NCBI GenBank assembly: GCA_022432975.1
Contig: CM039509.1
Location: forward strand, 15,456,482 to 15,520,481
Reading direction: 5' to 3'
DNA length: 64,000 nt
Source: Begonia masoniana
Lineage: Eukaryota; Streptophyta; Magnoliopsida; Cucurbitales; Begoniaceae
Shown here: in pieces, positions 53,962-64,000 of the stretch
How positions within the stretch are numbered: position 1 is the first letter of the stretch
Layout of the letters: each line of letters begins with the position of its first letter
Made by a program: the position numbers and the translations under genes
Notes under the pieces: generated by a model
Databases searched by the model: none
Seen by the model: the letters and a program-made list of their open reading frames with translations, nothing else
Told to the model about the DNA's origin: nothing

Positions 53962-56499
53962 TGTAATATCCGACTCGTACGGATTTTTAAGGATATTATT
54001 ATTTAATATGAAATGACATTTTCGTAAATATGTCGGATTAACTCCGTTTTACGAAAAGAAAGCGTCATTAGAATCCTAATAATTAATATGGATTTTAGGA
54101 ATATTATGGGATTTTCGGAGTTCAAACCCTAAATTTACGAGAATTACGTTTCTCGTATAAAAAGAACGATATTGTAAAAATAGTAAACGAGGTCCGTTTG
54201 CGAACGGGCAGTTTCGTTAGGACCCAAATAATAAGTTGGACTAAATGGTGAAATAAGAAGATTTGGTGAAACCGAATAGCTAGCCAATTAACGAAACGAA
54301 ACACGAAATTTATATAAAAACAAAGTAAGGGCATTTTAGTAAATTTCCAAATCAATTATATTAAAAATCAAATTTGTTTCTTCTCTCCCTCACCTCCTCT
54401 CTTCTTCTGGCGATCGCAAAAACCAGAGAGCAAACCCTCTCTGGCGTCAACGCGATCTCGAGCTTCCGACCTCCGTTTCGCCTCCCGTTCGTCTCGTTTC
54501 CTTCACGATTTCTCCTCCTCTCGCTACCTTAGGTATGTATCTACGATCTTAGAGCTTTTATTCCGAGTTTTACGACGTTTTAGGAAATTAGGGTTCGATC
54601 GGAATTCGTTAAAATGCGAATTAGGGTTCGTAATTAATAGGTTAGCCGTGATTAAGTATATATTGAACGTATTGGACGTTATTGGACGAAGAAAAATCAA
54701 TTTGTGAAAAAGTTAAAAATTGGTTAATTTTCGGGTTTTAGGGCAAAACTCGTAATTTGGATTTTTAGGTGCCGGGCGTAAAATGCTCGATAGAATAGTT
54801 CAATGGATTGGGTTAAAGCGTTAGGAAATTGCCTTAGTTAAGGTTTTGATAATTTGGACGTTTATTAGCTTAAATTGATTTTAACGGCATATTGTGCTTT
54901 GCCTCAGACAAACAACGCTCGTGGACGGAGTTTGAGCTGCTTTGGACACGAGGTAAGTTCTCGTGATCTTTTCTGGCCGATTGGCCTACACCGTACGTCG
55001 AAGTCGTCTCGAGGATTTGGTGACGTATATGTTTAAATTGTGTTGTCGGGTAGTTAGGACTAGTTTTGTATGGGTTATGTTAATTGCTTTATCGTCTTGA
55101 TGGTACACATGTTGATTGTTTACTTTATGTATTTTTCTGTTCATGCATCATGTTATGTATTTGTCTGCTCATGCATCACGTTATTTAAAGTAAAATGAAT
55201 CAACGAACGAAATGAAGCTACGTAATCTGTTATCTGGTCACGGCGAGGTAGGCCTCGGTGACAATCTGTCTGCGACCTAATCAAAAAGTAAAATGAACCA
55301 ACGAAAAGAATCTACGTAATCTGTTATCTGGTCACGGAGAGGCTTGGTAGACCTCAGTGATAATCTGTCTGCGACGTAAAGAATCTGAATCTGTAATCTG
55401 AATCTGTATCTGTATCTGCATGTTTTCTGAATTACATACGCATAGCACGCATTGCACTTACGTAGAGCTTGCTGAGATTTTTATCTCATAGGTGTCTGTA
55501 TGGTGTAGGTGAGGACGAGATCCCTCCACCTGAGGAGTGACGCAGTTGACGGAGGACGGCTCGCGTGGGTGTGCTGGCGCAGTCGAGGCTTCACCGACCC
55601 GTGGGGATAGTATGTATAGCTTCTGAGGGTCTTTTGGGACGTTTTAGGATGTTTGGTTCTGGTAGATGTTAGGTTTACATATTGATGTTTTTAAGGTTTA
55701 TAAACTGATTTGTAAAACGTTAGTTTAATCTGTTATTTGAACGTTATAGAAATGTTTTTTATGGTTTTGGGATTGATACGGTTATGCTCGGTTTTCAGAG
55801 CTATCCACGCAGTTGGATTTCGCAAAGTCCGCTGTAAGTTAGTTGAGTATAGAATACGTTTTTAGTTAAGTTAAGTTATAGGTTAATCAGGTTTATTGAG
55901 GAGAAAGTGGTGGGAATAGGTGAGTTTACTCTCTGGAATCGGATTCCAGAGAGGTTGAAACATGAAGTGTTGCTCTTTGTAATTCGGATTCAGAGAGAAA
56001 TTGTAAAACAGAAAACACAGAGAGCAAAGAAAGGAGAAGGGAACGATCGCTGCGTGGTGATCGCTGCAAGTGTGCAGCGATCGATCTCTGCAGCAATGCA
56101 GAGATCGATCGCTGATCGTTGCATTGCACGATGCAGCAATGCAGCGATCGATCTCTGCAAAGCTGCAGAGATCGATCGCTGGTCTCTGCAGCATGTGCAG
56201 CGATCAGTCGCTGCATGCTGCAGCGACTGATCGCTGTCCCCTTGATTTCGGGTTTGGACATTTCTGTCCTCCCGATTTCTGTTTTATTTTAAATGATTTT
56301 TATTAAATGTTTTCATAGTTTTATTAATTTGTTTTAAGTTATTTAAATGGTTTAAAGCTAGATTTCAATTCCGATTTCGATTCTGGTTTCGATTTCGGAT
56401 TAGGTTCCGCTTAGAGTCTATTTAAAGTATAAGGGAAAAAAAAATAATAATAATAATATATATGTACGGGAAAATGGGTACAGTATCTGGGTCGTTACA
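53962..56499 (+). mobile_element. Right LTR of the gag-only gypsy element
   Basis: TGTAATATCCGACTCG to GGTCGTTACA, 2538 bp, nearly identical to the left LTR. The hairpins are kept without change. Confidence 0.95.
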
Positions 56500-57110
56500 C
56501 CAAGAACTTTTGTGTATATTGTATTGGAAGATTAATATTCAATCAAAGTTAGATTTTTTAAAACGAAAATCTCAAATCTTGTTTGATTCTTTAAAAAATA
56601 TTGATCTTATTTTTGAAATTTCTAAGCTAATACTTTAATCTCCTATTATCTATATCTATCTTATCATAATCTTCACTGAAATTCACTTTCTTAAAGCCTA
56701 TAAATTATGGGGGAAGGGTGGAAGATTAAACTTTGTTTGATCCAGAGTTCATCAAAGTGTTCTCTAGAGCCACTGTAATGGATGCTACTTCCGTCAAAAG
56801 GATTGCCATTGATGATCGGACCAATCCGAAGGTCTGCTCGAGTGGGAACGTTCAAGAAGGAAGAACAGCAACTGAAACTCTTTGCTTCTATTGCACGTCA
56901 ATTGTATGATTCAAACCTGAGCCTTCCTCTGAAGAAGAGAATCCAAGGATTGACTAGCCTCTTTGAACAGAAGCCAGAATCGAAGAAGGCAAAGGAGAAG
57001 AGGAAACATCACCATCGCCGTCAAAGGAGACGAAGTACAAGATAACCCACCGCCCAAACCGCCCATCTTGGAAGAGCAGGTAATGGCGAAGCATTGACAG
57101 AAAAGATAAG
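56500..57110. other. Unclassified block, right half (possible pararetrovirus-derived sequence)
   Basis: Resumes at CCAAGAAC after the gypsy element. It has a CCTATAAATTATGGGGGAAG promoter-like site at 56697-56716 and, downstream, a short frame from ATG 56779 that begins MDATSVKRIAIDD and stops after about 40 codons. A lysine- and arginine-rich frame at 56782-57045 is likely chance. The right edge with the next LTR is approximate. Confidence 0.35.
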
Positions 57111-57925
57111 AGGAATGAGTGGGGAGTGGGTGGAATTATGTTGAGAAAAAGACTAATATCAACTCTCGACATAAGAATACATAGCAAAATAAAATTTATT
57201 TTCTCTTTTTGTGTAATCAATAGTCAAAGTAAAGCACCAAATGTAATAAGCGATAATAGATCACCAAAAAATAAAGAGATTTGCAACACTAATTTTAGAG
57301 TAGAAAATCCTCAAAATAGAGAGTAGAAAACCACATTTCATCAAATACACAACCAAACCAAGAACATTATTCTTCCTTCAAGCTAATAGTAAAACCCATA
57401 AGGAAAAATGACTTAATCCATACCTAAGATCCTCACTAAAAGAGAGAAGAGGTGGTGATGGAGGGAGGCTTCCAGGAGAACTTCAAGAGAGGAAGAAAAG
57501 AGAGACAGAAAAGTTATCAGCAAATGACCACATTTTGTTTTACTTAGGGGAAAAACTAATAAGGATTAAGTGAGGTCGCACAATCTCATCGAATCACCAA
57601 ACCTACCTCTCCTATATTTAATTAGTTTGTGTTTAATTAATAAAACCCATCATTTTGCCTTCAGAAAAACATCTCTCAAAAGCATCCACGGAGAGTTCTC
57701 CCTATTTTCTCCCTTCCTTTAATAATTTTATTTATTTATTTACTAAACCTATATTTGTGTTGCCCTTTCAACACAATTCACTTACTCCATCTTCATCAAT
57801 TCGCTTCACCGTGAATCACCATCTAATAATTTCCCTCTTTCATCTTTCATCCTATCCATTCGTAAATTATCTAATGAATACTAGTCATATGTAATTATCT
57901 AGCCAATAAAGTTTCGGGTGTTACA
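57110..57925 (-). mobile_element. 3' LTR fragment of the Tekay-like element to its right
   Basis: On the minus strand it starts TGTAACACCCGAAAC at 57925, after the purine tract AAGGAGGGTGAAA (57926-57938). The LTR has the usual pyrimidine-rich leader-like part (57430-57530). Only about 0.8 kb remains; the rest was lost at the junction with the unclassified block. Confidence 0.7.
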
Positions 57926-58403
57926 TTTCACCCTCCTTAAATAAAATTTTGTTCTCAAAATTTGCATACCTGAATAATTCTTGGTATCGACTCATCATGT
58001 CAAGTTGTCCTTTCCCAGTTTTCTTCTTCCATGTTGTGGTTGCGCCACAAATTTTTACCAGCAAAATCTCCTTGTTGCGCAACACTTTCATCACTGAATT
58101 CAGAATACACACTGGCTTCTCCTCATACGCTAGTGTTGGCTGGATCTCAATATCATGTTGCTGCACAACATGAGAGGGATCACACATACACTTCTTCAAC
58201 ATAATACATGAAATACGTTGTGAATTCCTTCCATAGAAGCTGGCAACTGCAAACTGATATGCTGTCTTTCCAATTCTCTTCGTACTCAGAAATAGACCTA
58301 CATATCTAGGGTTCAGCTTGCTCTTCTTCCGAATCTCATGACTCCTTTGAACGGAAAAATCTTCAAAGAAAACTTCATTATTCACATTGAATTCCAGCTC
58401 CAT
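57921..58403 (-). pseudogene. Tekay pol C-terminus with chromodomain
   Basis: The 160-codon frame contains KSKLNPRYVGLFLSTKRIGKTAYQFA, the GPF/GPY-like module of chromovirus integrase. DPSHVVQQHDIEIQPTLAYEEKPV and VLRNKEILLVKI follow, the chromodomain start. The tail ends FENKILFKEGEM before the LTR. The module guides insertion by binding chromatin in intact elements. It is open in this segment but detached from the rest by frameshifts near 58440. Confidence 0.85.
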
Positions 58404-59990
58404 TGTTCTTCGATTAGCATAACTCTTCTACCGCTTTGAGCTGTCAGGATCCACTATCTAATAAATGTAACTTTTTCTACTGTTTGTTGCAAATGTCCGG
58501 ACTAATCATCGGCTTGCCAACTTTATCTCAATGTAGCGGAGATCTGCATTTTCTTCCATAGAGAGCCTCATAAGGAGCCTTACCGATTGTAGCCTGATAG
58601 CTGTTATTATACGAAAACTCCACCAACGGTAGGTATTTGCTCCATGAACTCTGAAATTCCAGTACGTAAGCTCGTAGCATATCCTCTAGTATCTGAATAG
58701 TCCTTAAAAATTTCTGTCAGTCTGGAGGATGAAATGCTATACTGAAATTAACTGCATTCCCATAGTTTGTACAGACTCTTCGAGAACTTTGATGTAAATC
58801 TTGGATCCCTGTCTGAAACAATCGAAGTCGAAACTTTGTGCAATCAGACAATCTCCTGAATAAATGTTCTACGATCTGATCTATAATATACGTCATCTTC
58901 ACAGGTAGAAAATGGGTTGACTTGGTTAATCTATTCACAATCACCCATATTCCATCATAGCTTTTTGCTGTTTTTGGCAATCCAACAACAAAATCCATAG
59001 AGATATGCTCCCACTTCCACTCTGGAATCGGTAATGGTTGTAATTTTCCAACTGACCTCTAGTGTTTCTGCTTTGATTTGTTAACAAATCAGGAACGTCT
59101 CAACATACTCGCAACACTTCTCTTCATATTAGGCCATCAAAAGTGCATTTTCAATCTCTGTACATCTTTGTACTTTCGGATGTATAGAAACGTAGAAGAG
59201 TGGGTTCAGATAAAATCTCCTTCCAAAGTTCTTCATTATTCGAAACGTGCCATCTATTTCGAAACTTTAGAATCTCATCTTCTGAATAGCTGAACTCCGA
59301 AGATTCATTGGAAACCATGCTCAGTTTGAACTCATTGCACTCGAAATCATCTCTCTCAGCTTCTCTGATCTTATCTAGAATAGTTGGTTTCAGAGAAATT
59401 GCTGATAATATAGCCATCAAATTTGAAACCACTTCTATATTAAATCTCTGAAACTCATTGTTCAATGCTGCTTGGTATGGATGAAACCATAGAAGAAGTA
59501 GATGTTGTTACTCTGCTCAATGCATCTGCTACAGTATTAGCCTTACCAGGGTGATACTTAATTTCAAAATCACAATCTTTCACAAATTTCAACCACCGCT
59601 GTTGTCTCATGTTTAACTCATCCTGAGTGAAAATATACTTCAAACTTTTGTGATTTGAAAATATTTCACACCACTGACTATACAAGTGATGTCTCCATAT
59701 CTTTAACACAAATACAACTGCTGCTAACTCCAGATCGTGGGTAGGATAATTCCGTTCGTAACTCTTAATTGCCTTGAAAGCATAGGCAATTACTTTTTTT
59801 CCCTGCATCAAAACACACCCAAAACCTATTTTGGAGGAGTCGCAATAATACTGAAGTTACTGCTTCAACTAGCAGTGTCAAAAATGGGGAGCGGCAGTCA
59901 ACTTCTGCTTCAAAGTCTAAAAATTATTCTCGCAGTCTTCAGACCATCAATACTTCGTATTCTTTCTCGTCATAAGATTCTCACTCGTGT
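58404..59990 (-). pseudogene. Tekay RT end, RNase H and integrase remnants
   Basis: In minus order: a WSEDCENNFQTLKQKL type block (about 59950), [18 protein letters not shown] then [23 protein letters not shown] (RNase H, 59850-59690), [14 protein letters not shown] (about 59530), an integrase zinc-binding area (59465-59200), and the core with MDFVVGLPKTAKSYDGIWVI and RLTKSTHFLPV (58998-58890). Stops and frameshifts separate the parts. The 5' end is cut near 59990, beside copia sequence. Confidence 0.85.
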
Positions 59991-60035
59991 TGCAGACATT
60001 GACATTTTTTTGAACCGGGGTGATGGTTAGCCAAC

Positions 60036-61860
60036 TCCTGCTTATTTGGCCCTGGATGAAAATGTTGAGAGCATTGGTGCAGCTAGTCCCACTCCTTTCT
60101 GCTGCTCCAGAATCGAACAGTGTCAATGTCTGGAATCTCACAGAATCGACGACATCATCAAGAGCTATACTATGATTTGTTTTCAACAAATCAATGCGTT
60201 TGGTGACACCATCAAGAGAAGAATTAGAGTGGATTCCACTTGATTAATGCGAGTAAGGAGTTCTAAAATATCATCCCGAGTAACGGTGGAGGCTTCGAGA
60301 TGGTCAAGTTGGGAGAGAACACAAGCCTCAAGTTGATCTAGTCAGGAAAGATACATAGATTGAAAGGACTCAAGACCAGTCCCGAGACTTGCAATACTTG
60401 CCCGGAGCTCATTGTAGTGGTCCTCAGAAATAGAAGGCCTTACTGAAGGAGTGGGGCGACTTGTACTCCTAGAAGAAGCACGAGTTGGCACTAGAGGCAC
60501 TAGAGTTGGAGAGGGAGCACGAATTGGACTAAGAGGTCGGGGGAGATCAGCTTGGACTAGTGGAGGGAGCAGGATCACTGAAAGGTTCTGGAAGATGGAT
60601 GTGATCATGACCAAACTCATCAGGAGCTTGAAGGAGAAGAACTGGTGGTCGCAGAGGGGCAAGGACAGGAAGGCGAATGTCATCTGGAGAACCATCTTCC
60701 TCGTCTTCTACAAGCAATAGTCGCTTTCTCAACCAACACACCTTGAGCATCTCTTGTGATCCCTATTCTAGACAGGGTGAAGGACGAGAAAAGTTCGAAT
60801 TCTTTAAGGATAAGAGTTTGTCTGACTCCGGAAATCTAACTCCAAACCGATTGAAAATCTTCATAAGCAGAAGATTGTAAGGCAGGGACTTGAATGCATT
60901 ACATACGACTTGAAGCATTCTGTTTAACATAATGTATCCAAGATGAAAGGGTTCACCTCTGAAAAACCATCCAAGTAAGAAGAGATCCATTGCCACTGAC
61001 ATGTCTCTATGACCCTCTACGGGCAAAATGTTGTAATGGATCATTTGGTGAAACACTCTGGCCCTAAGGTTCAAGTCTTTAGTTTTCAGCTGTAGGGGAG
61101 AGCGATCGGGATCCTTGGCAATCAGTTGGACTAACTTCTTGCCCGCAGGCTTAGCGAGAAATGATGGAGTCATTGTTTCCTCAAAGTATCTGCGGATCCG
61201 TTTAAAAACTCACAGCAGAGAATATCATGCAGCATTTCTGAGTGAGTTCAATATGCCGGCCATAGACATAACTCCTGAGTATAAGGGGTCTTGTAGAATG
61301 TTCTAGGTTGGCATAAAACATTCTAATTGCTGGTTCACAATAAGGGGTTTCTGAATCAAATAACCCTATTAACCCAATCTTAAAAAGATTCTTTGAAATC
61401 CAAGCCAGTGAAATCGCGAAAATTATTCCTCTAGAACGAATAATAGGTTTGAATTCAAAAGTTCATAATACCTATTAAACGCGGCTTGATTAATGAACTC
61501 ATGGCTCGGCCAGACAAGAGGAGGAGGAACGGAAACAGATTGAGCACCTTCATGATGAGAGTCTTTTGGTTCTTCCTCGAGAAAACTTAGGGTGTGCGTG
61601 AGGAAGATGCCATTTGGGATACCTGGGTTTGAGATGGAAAGTAAAAATAGATTCGACGAACAGAGACAGAAAGGAATCGCTGGACGAAGGAAAGGAGTCG
61701 AGAGGTTTTTGAGAGGGAAATTTGAATCTTAGGGTTTTAGTTACCTTTCGAAAGATTTTATAGACAATTTGGTGAACGTCCATTGTCAAAGTCCATTGAC
61801 AACGTCCATTGTTAACCGTCCACGGGTCAACGTCCATAGTGACCACGTCCATGCCTTCAT
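60036..61860 (-). pseudogene. 3' ORF (env-like / plant transposon protein type) of the second SIRE-like copy
   Basis: Blocks match the plus-strand copy: RMFYANLEHSTR then SYVYGRHIEL (about 61330-61210), LNLRARVFHQMIHYNILPVEGH and SLPYNLLLMKIFNRFGV (61173-60830), then a proline-rich part (60590-60450) and a coiled-coil part (about 60420-60130, with ASIASLGTGLESFQ and VTKRIDLLKTNH). Several frameshifts break it. Having two separate diverged copies with the same blocks shows the ORF was once under constraint. Confidence 0.78.
61779..61853. repeat. ACGTCCA short repeats in the pol to 3' ORF spacer
   Basis: Five or six variants of AACGTCCATTG occur within 75 bases (61779-61853). The equivalent spacer of the other copy has a different repeat (CGGAAGATAT). 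Confidence 0.75.
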
Positions 61861-61963
61861 TGACAAATCTACTCTATTGCTCAATATTCTCCAACAGAAA
61901 AGAACCTCAGTTTTTCTCAATTCGAATGAGACCTAATCTTATTCTTATATATTGAACGTCTTT

Positions 61964-62561
61964 TTATCCAAGGCTTGGTAAGATATCTGCTAATTGATCA
62001 GCAGAATTGATAAATTCTAATGTAATATCACCTCTTTGAATATGATCTCTAATAAAATGATATCTAACCTCGATGTGTTTTGTTCTAGAATGTTGGATTG
62101 ATTCTTTAAATTTTAATGGCACTGGTGTGTTGTCACACTGAATGAAAATCCTATCATAGAAAAGATTATAATCTTCTAGAGTTTGCTTCATCCAAAGCAT
62201 TTGAGCACAGCAACTACCAGCAGCAATATATGCACTCTCGGCAGTTGAAAGTACTACAGAATTCTGTTTCTTAGAATACCAGGACACAAAAAGATTCTCC
62301 TAGGAATTGACATGTTCACTAGTGCTTTTTTCTATCAATCAGACTTCCTGCATAGTCAGAGTCTGAATATCCAATTAAATCAAACGAGGTTCCCTTCGAA
62401 TACCACAAACCTAAATCAGAAGTCTCACTTAAGTATTTGAAAATCCTCTTGACTGCACTAAGGTGGGATTCTTTAGGGGAAGCTTGAAACCTAGCACATA
62501 AACACACACTGAATATGATATCTGGCCTGCTAGCCGTTAGGTATAACAGAGAACCAATCAT
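61964..62561 (-). pseudogene. SIRE-like RNase H of the second copy
   Basis: YLTASRPDIIFSVCLCARFQ, GYSDSDYAGSLIDRK, then after a frameshift near 62300 SWYSKKQNSVVLSTAESAYI and VRYHFIRDHIQRGDITLEFI. The sequence ends QLADILPSLG, in place of the usual QLADIFTKPL, because of a base change and shift. It aligns with 17924-18520. Confidence 0.88.
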
Positions 62562-62599
62562 ACCTCTATACTTCTTAATATCCTCACTTATCTCATTTC

Positions 62600-63260
62600 A
62601 TCTTTATCCAATTTTGTAGTTGTGCTAATGGAGTTCTAGAGGACTTAGAAGATTATAATCCAAATTTCTTTAAGAGCTCTTGATGTATTTTTCTTGACAG
62701 AAGAAAATTTCGTCTGGAGTTTGACTAATCTGAAATCCTAAGAAGGAATTTTAACTCCCCCACATACTCATTTCAAATTCACTTTGCATTAGGGAGGAAA
62801 ATTCATCACACAGAGAGGACATTAGTTGAACCGAAAATAATGTCATCGACATAGATTTGAACTAAGAGAATGTCTTTGTCCTTTTGCATGGTAAATAAGG
62901 TTGAATCGGTTTTACCATTTTGAACTTTCTTCCTTAAGGAATTCTTCAACCTATCATATCAGCTCTAGGAGCCTGCTGAAGTTCATAGAGAGCCTTTTTG
63001 AGCTTATAGATATGGTCAAGTTTGTCAAAACTTCAAATCCTAGGGGTTGTTCTACATAAACTTTTTCTAAGATATAACCATTTAAGAATGCACTCTTAAA
63101 GTCCATTTGAAAGAGTGTGAAGTTTTTGTAGCAAGCATAGGCTAAGAGCATCCTAATAGATTCTAGTCTAGCTACGAGTGCAAAGGTTTCCTCAAAGTCT
63201 ATTCCTTCTTCTTGATTGTAACCTTTGGCAACTAACCTAGCTTTGTTCTAATAACAACAT
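62600..63260 (-). pseudogene. SIRE-like reverse transcriptase of the second copy
   Basis: [27 protein letters not shown] is readable at 63151-63050. FEVQIYVDDIIFGSTN-type text follows on the same strand near 62880-62830, with frame changes. Stops are frequent. Confidence 0.82.
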
Positions 63261-63299
63261 CATTTTCATCCAACTTATTCTTGAAAATCCATTTGTTCC

Positions 63300-64000
63300 A
63301 ATAATGGGATATAGTGTGGTTTTGGAACAAGTTCCCAAACATTGTTCCTTTCGAATTGGTTTTAACTCATCTTGCATAGCAACTATCCAATTTCATCCAA
63401 TTTGGCTTCTTCAAATTTCTTAGGCTCTATTTAGGAAATAAAAGCAACATTAGCACAGAGAGTTCTAAGGGGCCGGCTAGTTTTGACTCCTAATGTTGGA
63501 TCACCTAGAAACTTCATCTAAGGGATGATCTCTTACATATCTCCCAATCTCTGGGAAGAGCTGCAAATTCATCTTTAACAGGGACATTGTCTAGATAATT
63601 TTCACTTTGAAGGTTTTCAGGCAGATTTTTCTAAGGAAAGAGAATCCATTTGCTTTTCTAGAAAAATCATCCTCATCCACAATTATTGTGGGCTGAGGGG
63701 TCTCATCAAAATTTACATGCACAGATTCTTCTACAACTTAGAGTCCTTTTGTTAAAAACTCTATAGGCTTTACTAGCAAGAGAATAACCAGAAAAATTCC
63801 CAGATCAGATTTGGAATCAAATTTTTCTAATGTTGTCCTTGGTGTTTAGAATGAAGCACTTACATCCAAAGGCTCTAAAGTATTTGACAGTAGGGGTTTT
63901 TCCATTCCAAAGTTCAAAAGGACTTTTCACAGAATAGGTTTTATGGAGACCTTTGTTTAGCACATAATAAGCTGTGGACAACAGCTTCTGCCCAGAAATA
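63300..64000 (-). pseudogene. SIRE-like integrase C-terminal region of the second copy
   Basis: At the window end the minus strand reads YFWAEAVVHS, then VKYFRAFGCKCFILNTKDN-like text with shifts (63900-63830), and YRVFNK-like text near 63760. This matches 16445-16890 of the plus-strand copy. The remaining 5' side is outside the window. Confidence 0.75.

Larger units (their letters stand above)
48318..56499 (+). mobile_element. Young non-autonomous Tekay-like gypsy element with gag but no pol
   Basis: Two LTRs (48318-50864, 2547 bp; 53962-56499, 2538 bp), TSD CCAAG (48313-48317 and 56500-56504), primer site, gag, about 1.8 kb of spacer with no coding, and a polypurine tract. The LTRs are almost the same apart from a few one-base length changes, so it inserted recently on the element time scale. 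The internal 3' end (GGCAATTTGAGGACAAATTC then AAGGAGGGTAGAATG) resembles the tail of Tekay pol, so pol was replaced or deleted between gag and this tail. Movement would need proteins from another element. Confidence 0.92.
60000..64000 (-). mobile_element. Second SIRE-like copia element, partial
   Basis: The minus-strand order is integrase end (64000-63500), RT (about 63260-62600), RNase H (62561-61964), spacer, and the 3' ORF (about 61860-60036). It shows the same order and motifs as the 12342-25794 element but is clearly diverged. The window edge removes the 5' side, and the Tekay fragment at 59990 removes the 3' LTR. Confidence 0.88.

Noticed and set aside
1..64000. CRISPR arrays, operons, bacterial-type ribosome sites
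   Set aside because: The sequence is plant nuclear DNA, and no regular spacer array is present; the clusters seen are LTR motif repeats.

Overview
The window looks like nuclear DNA of a eudicot flowering plant. It is AT-rich and dominated by LTR retrotransposons of plant lineages (Tekay/Del-like Ty3-gypsy; SIRE-like and Tork-like Ty1-copia). It also holds a plant LINE, a Cassandra element with a 5S-rRNA-like segment, a TRIM and a SINE-like insertion. Only two host genes are visible: a vacuolar-iron-transporter homolog (29615-30305, +) and a glycine-rich RRM/zinc-knuckle RNA-binding protein of the RZ-1A type (32491-39279, -). I cannot name the species.

Layout. 1-2254: antisense Tekay-like LTR, cut by the window edge and inserted in a decayed Tork-like copia (2255-5117, -), which also carries a Cassandra 3' part (3013-3515). 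5118-7171: probable Tork 5' LTR, then unassigned DNA. 7172-8435: possible antisense SIRE-type LTR. 8440-28498: two diverged tandem copies of a gypsy-type LTR. The second is split by a solo LTR (11794-27899), which is split by a SIRE-like copia (12342-25794). The 3' LTR of that copia is split by another solo LTR (21362-24433), which carries a 216-bp SINE-like insertion (24212-24427). Target-site duplications visible at four of these junctions set the order of events.

28499-39990 is the gene island. The transporter homolog has one apparent frameshift near its C-terminus. The RZ-1A gene has a 6.2-kb coding intron that contains a decayed LINE, which itself contains a complete 366-bp TRIM. About 0.7 kb upstream of the RZ-1A start lies the truncated 3' side of a Tekay element on the same strand (about 39990-45601). 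Its LTR has 69-bp repeats rich in TGACGTCA.

45602-46054 is a gypsy LTR tail. 46055-48317 and 56500-57110 are two halves of an unclassified block, possibly pararetrovirus-related, split by an 8.2-kb gypsy element (48318-56499). That element has near-identical LTRs and gag but no pol. 57110-59990 is the 3' half of another Tekay element (-), and 60000-64000 is a second SIRE-like copia (-) that runs off the window.

The mobile-element reading frames are nearly all broken, so most are remnants. The gag-only gypsy element looks youngest, because its two LTRs differ mainly by homopolymer-length changes.
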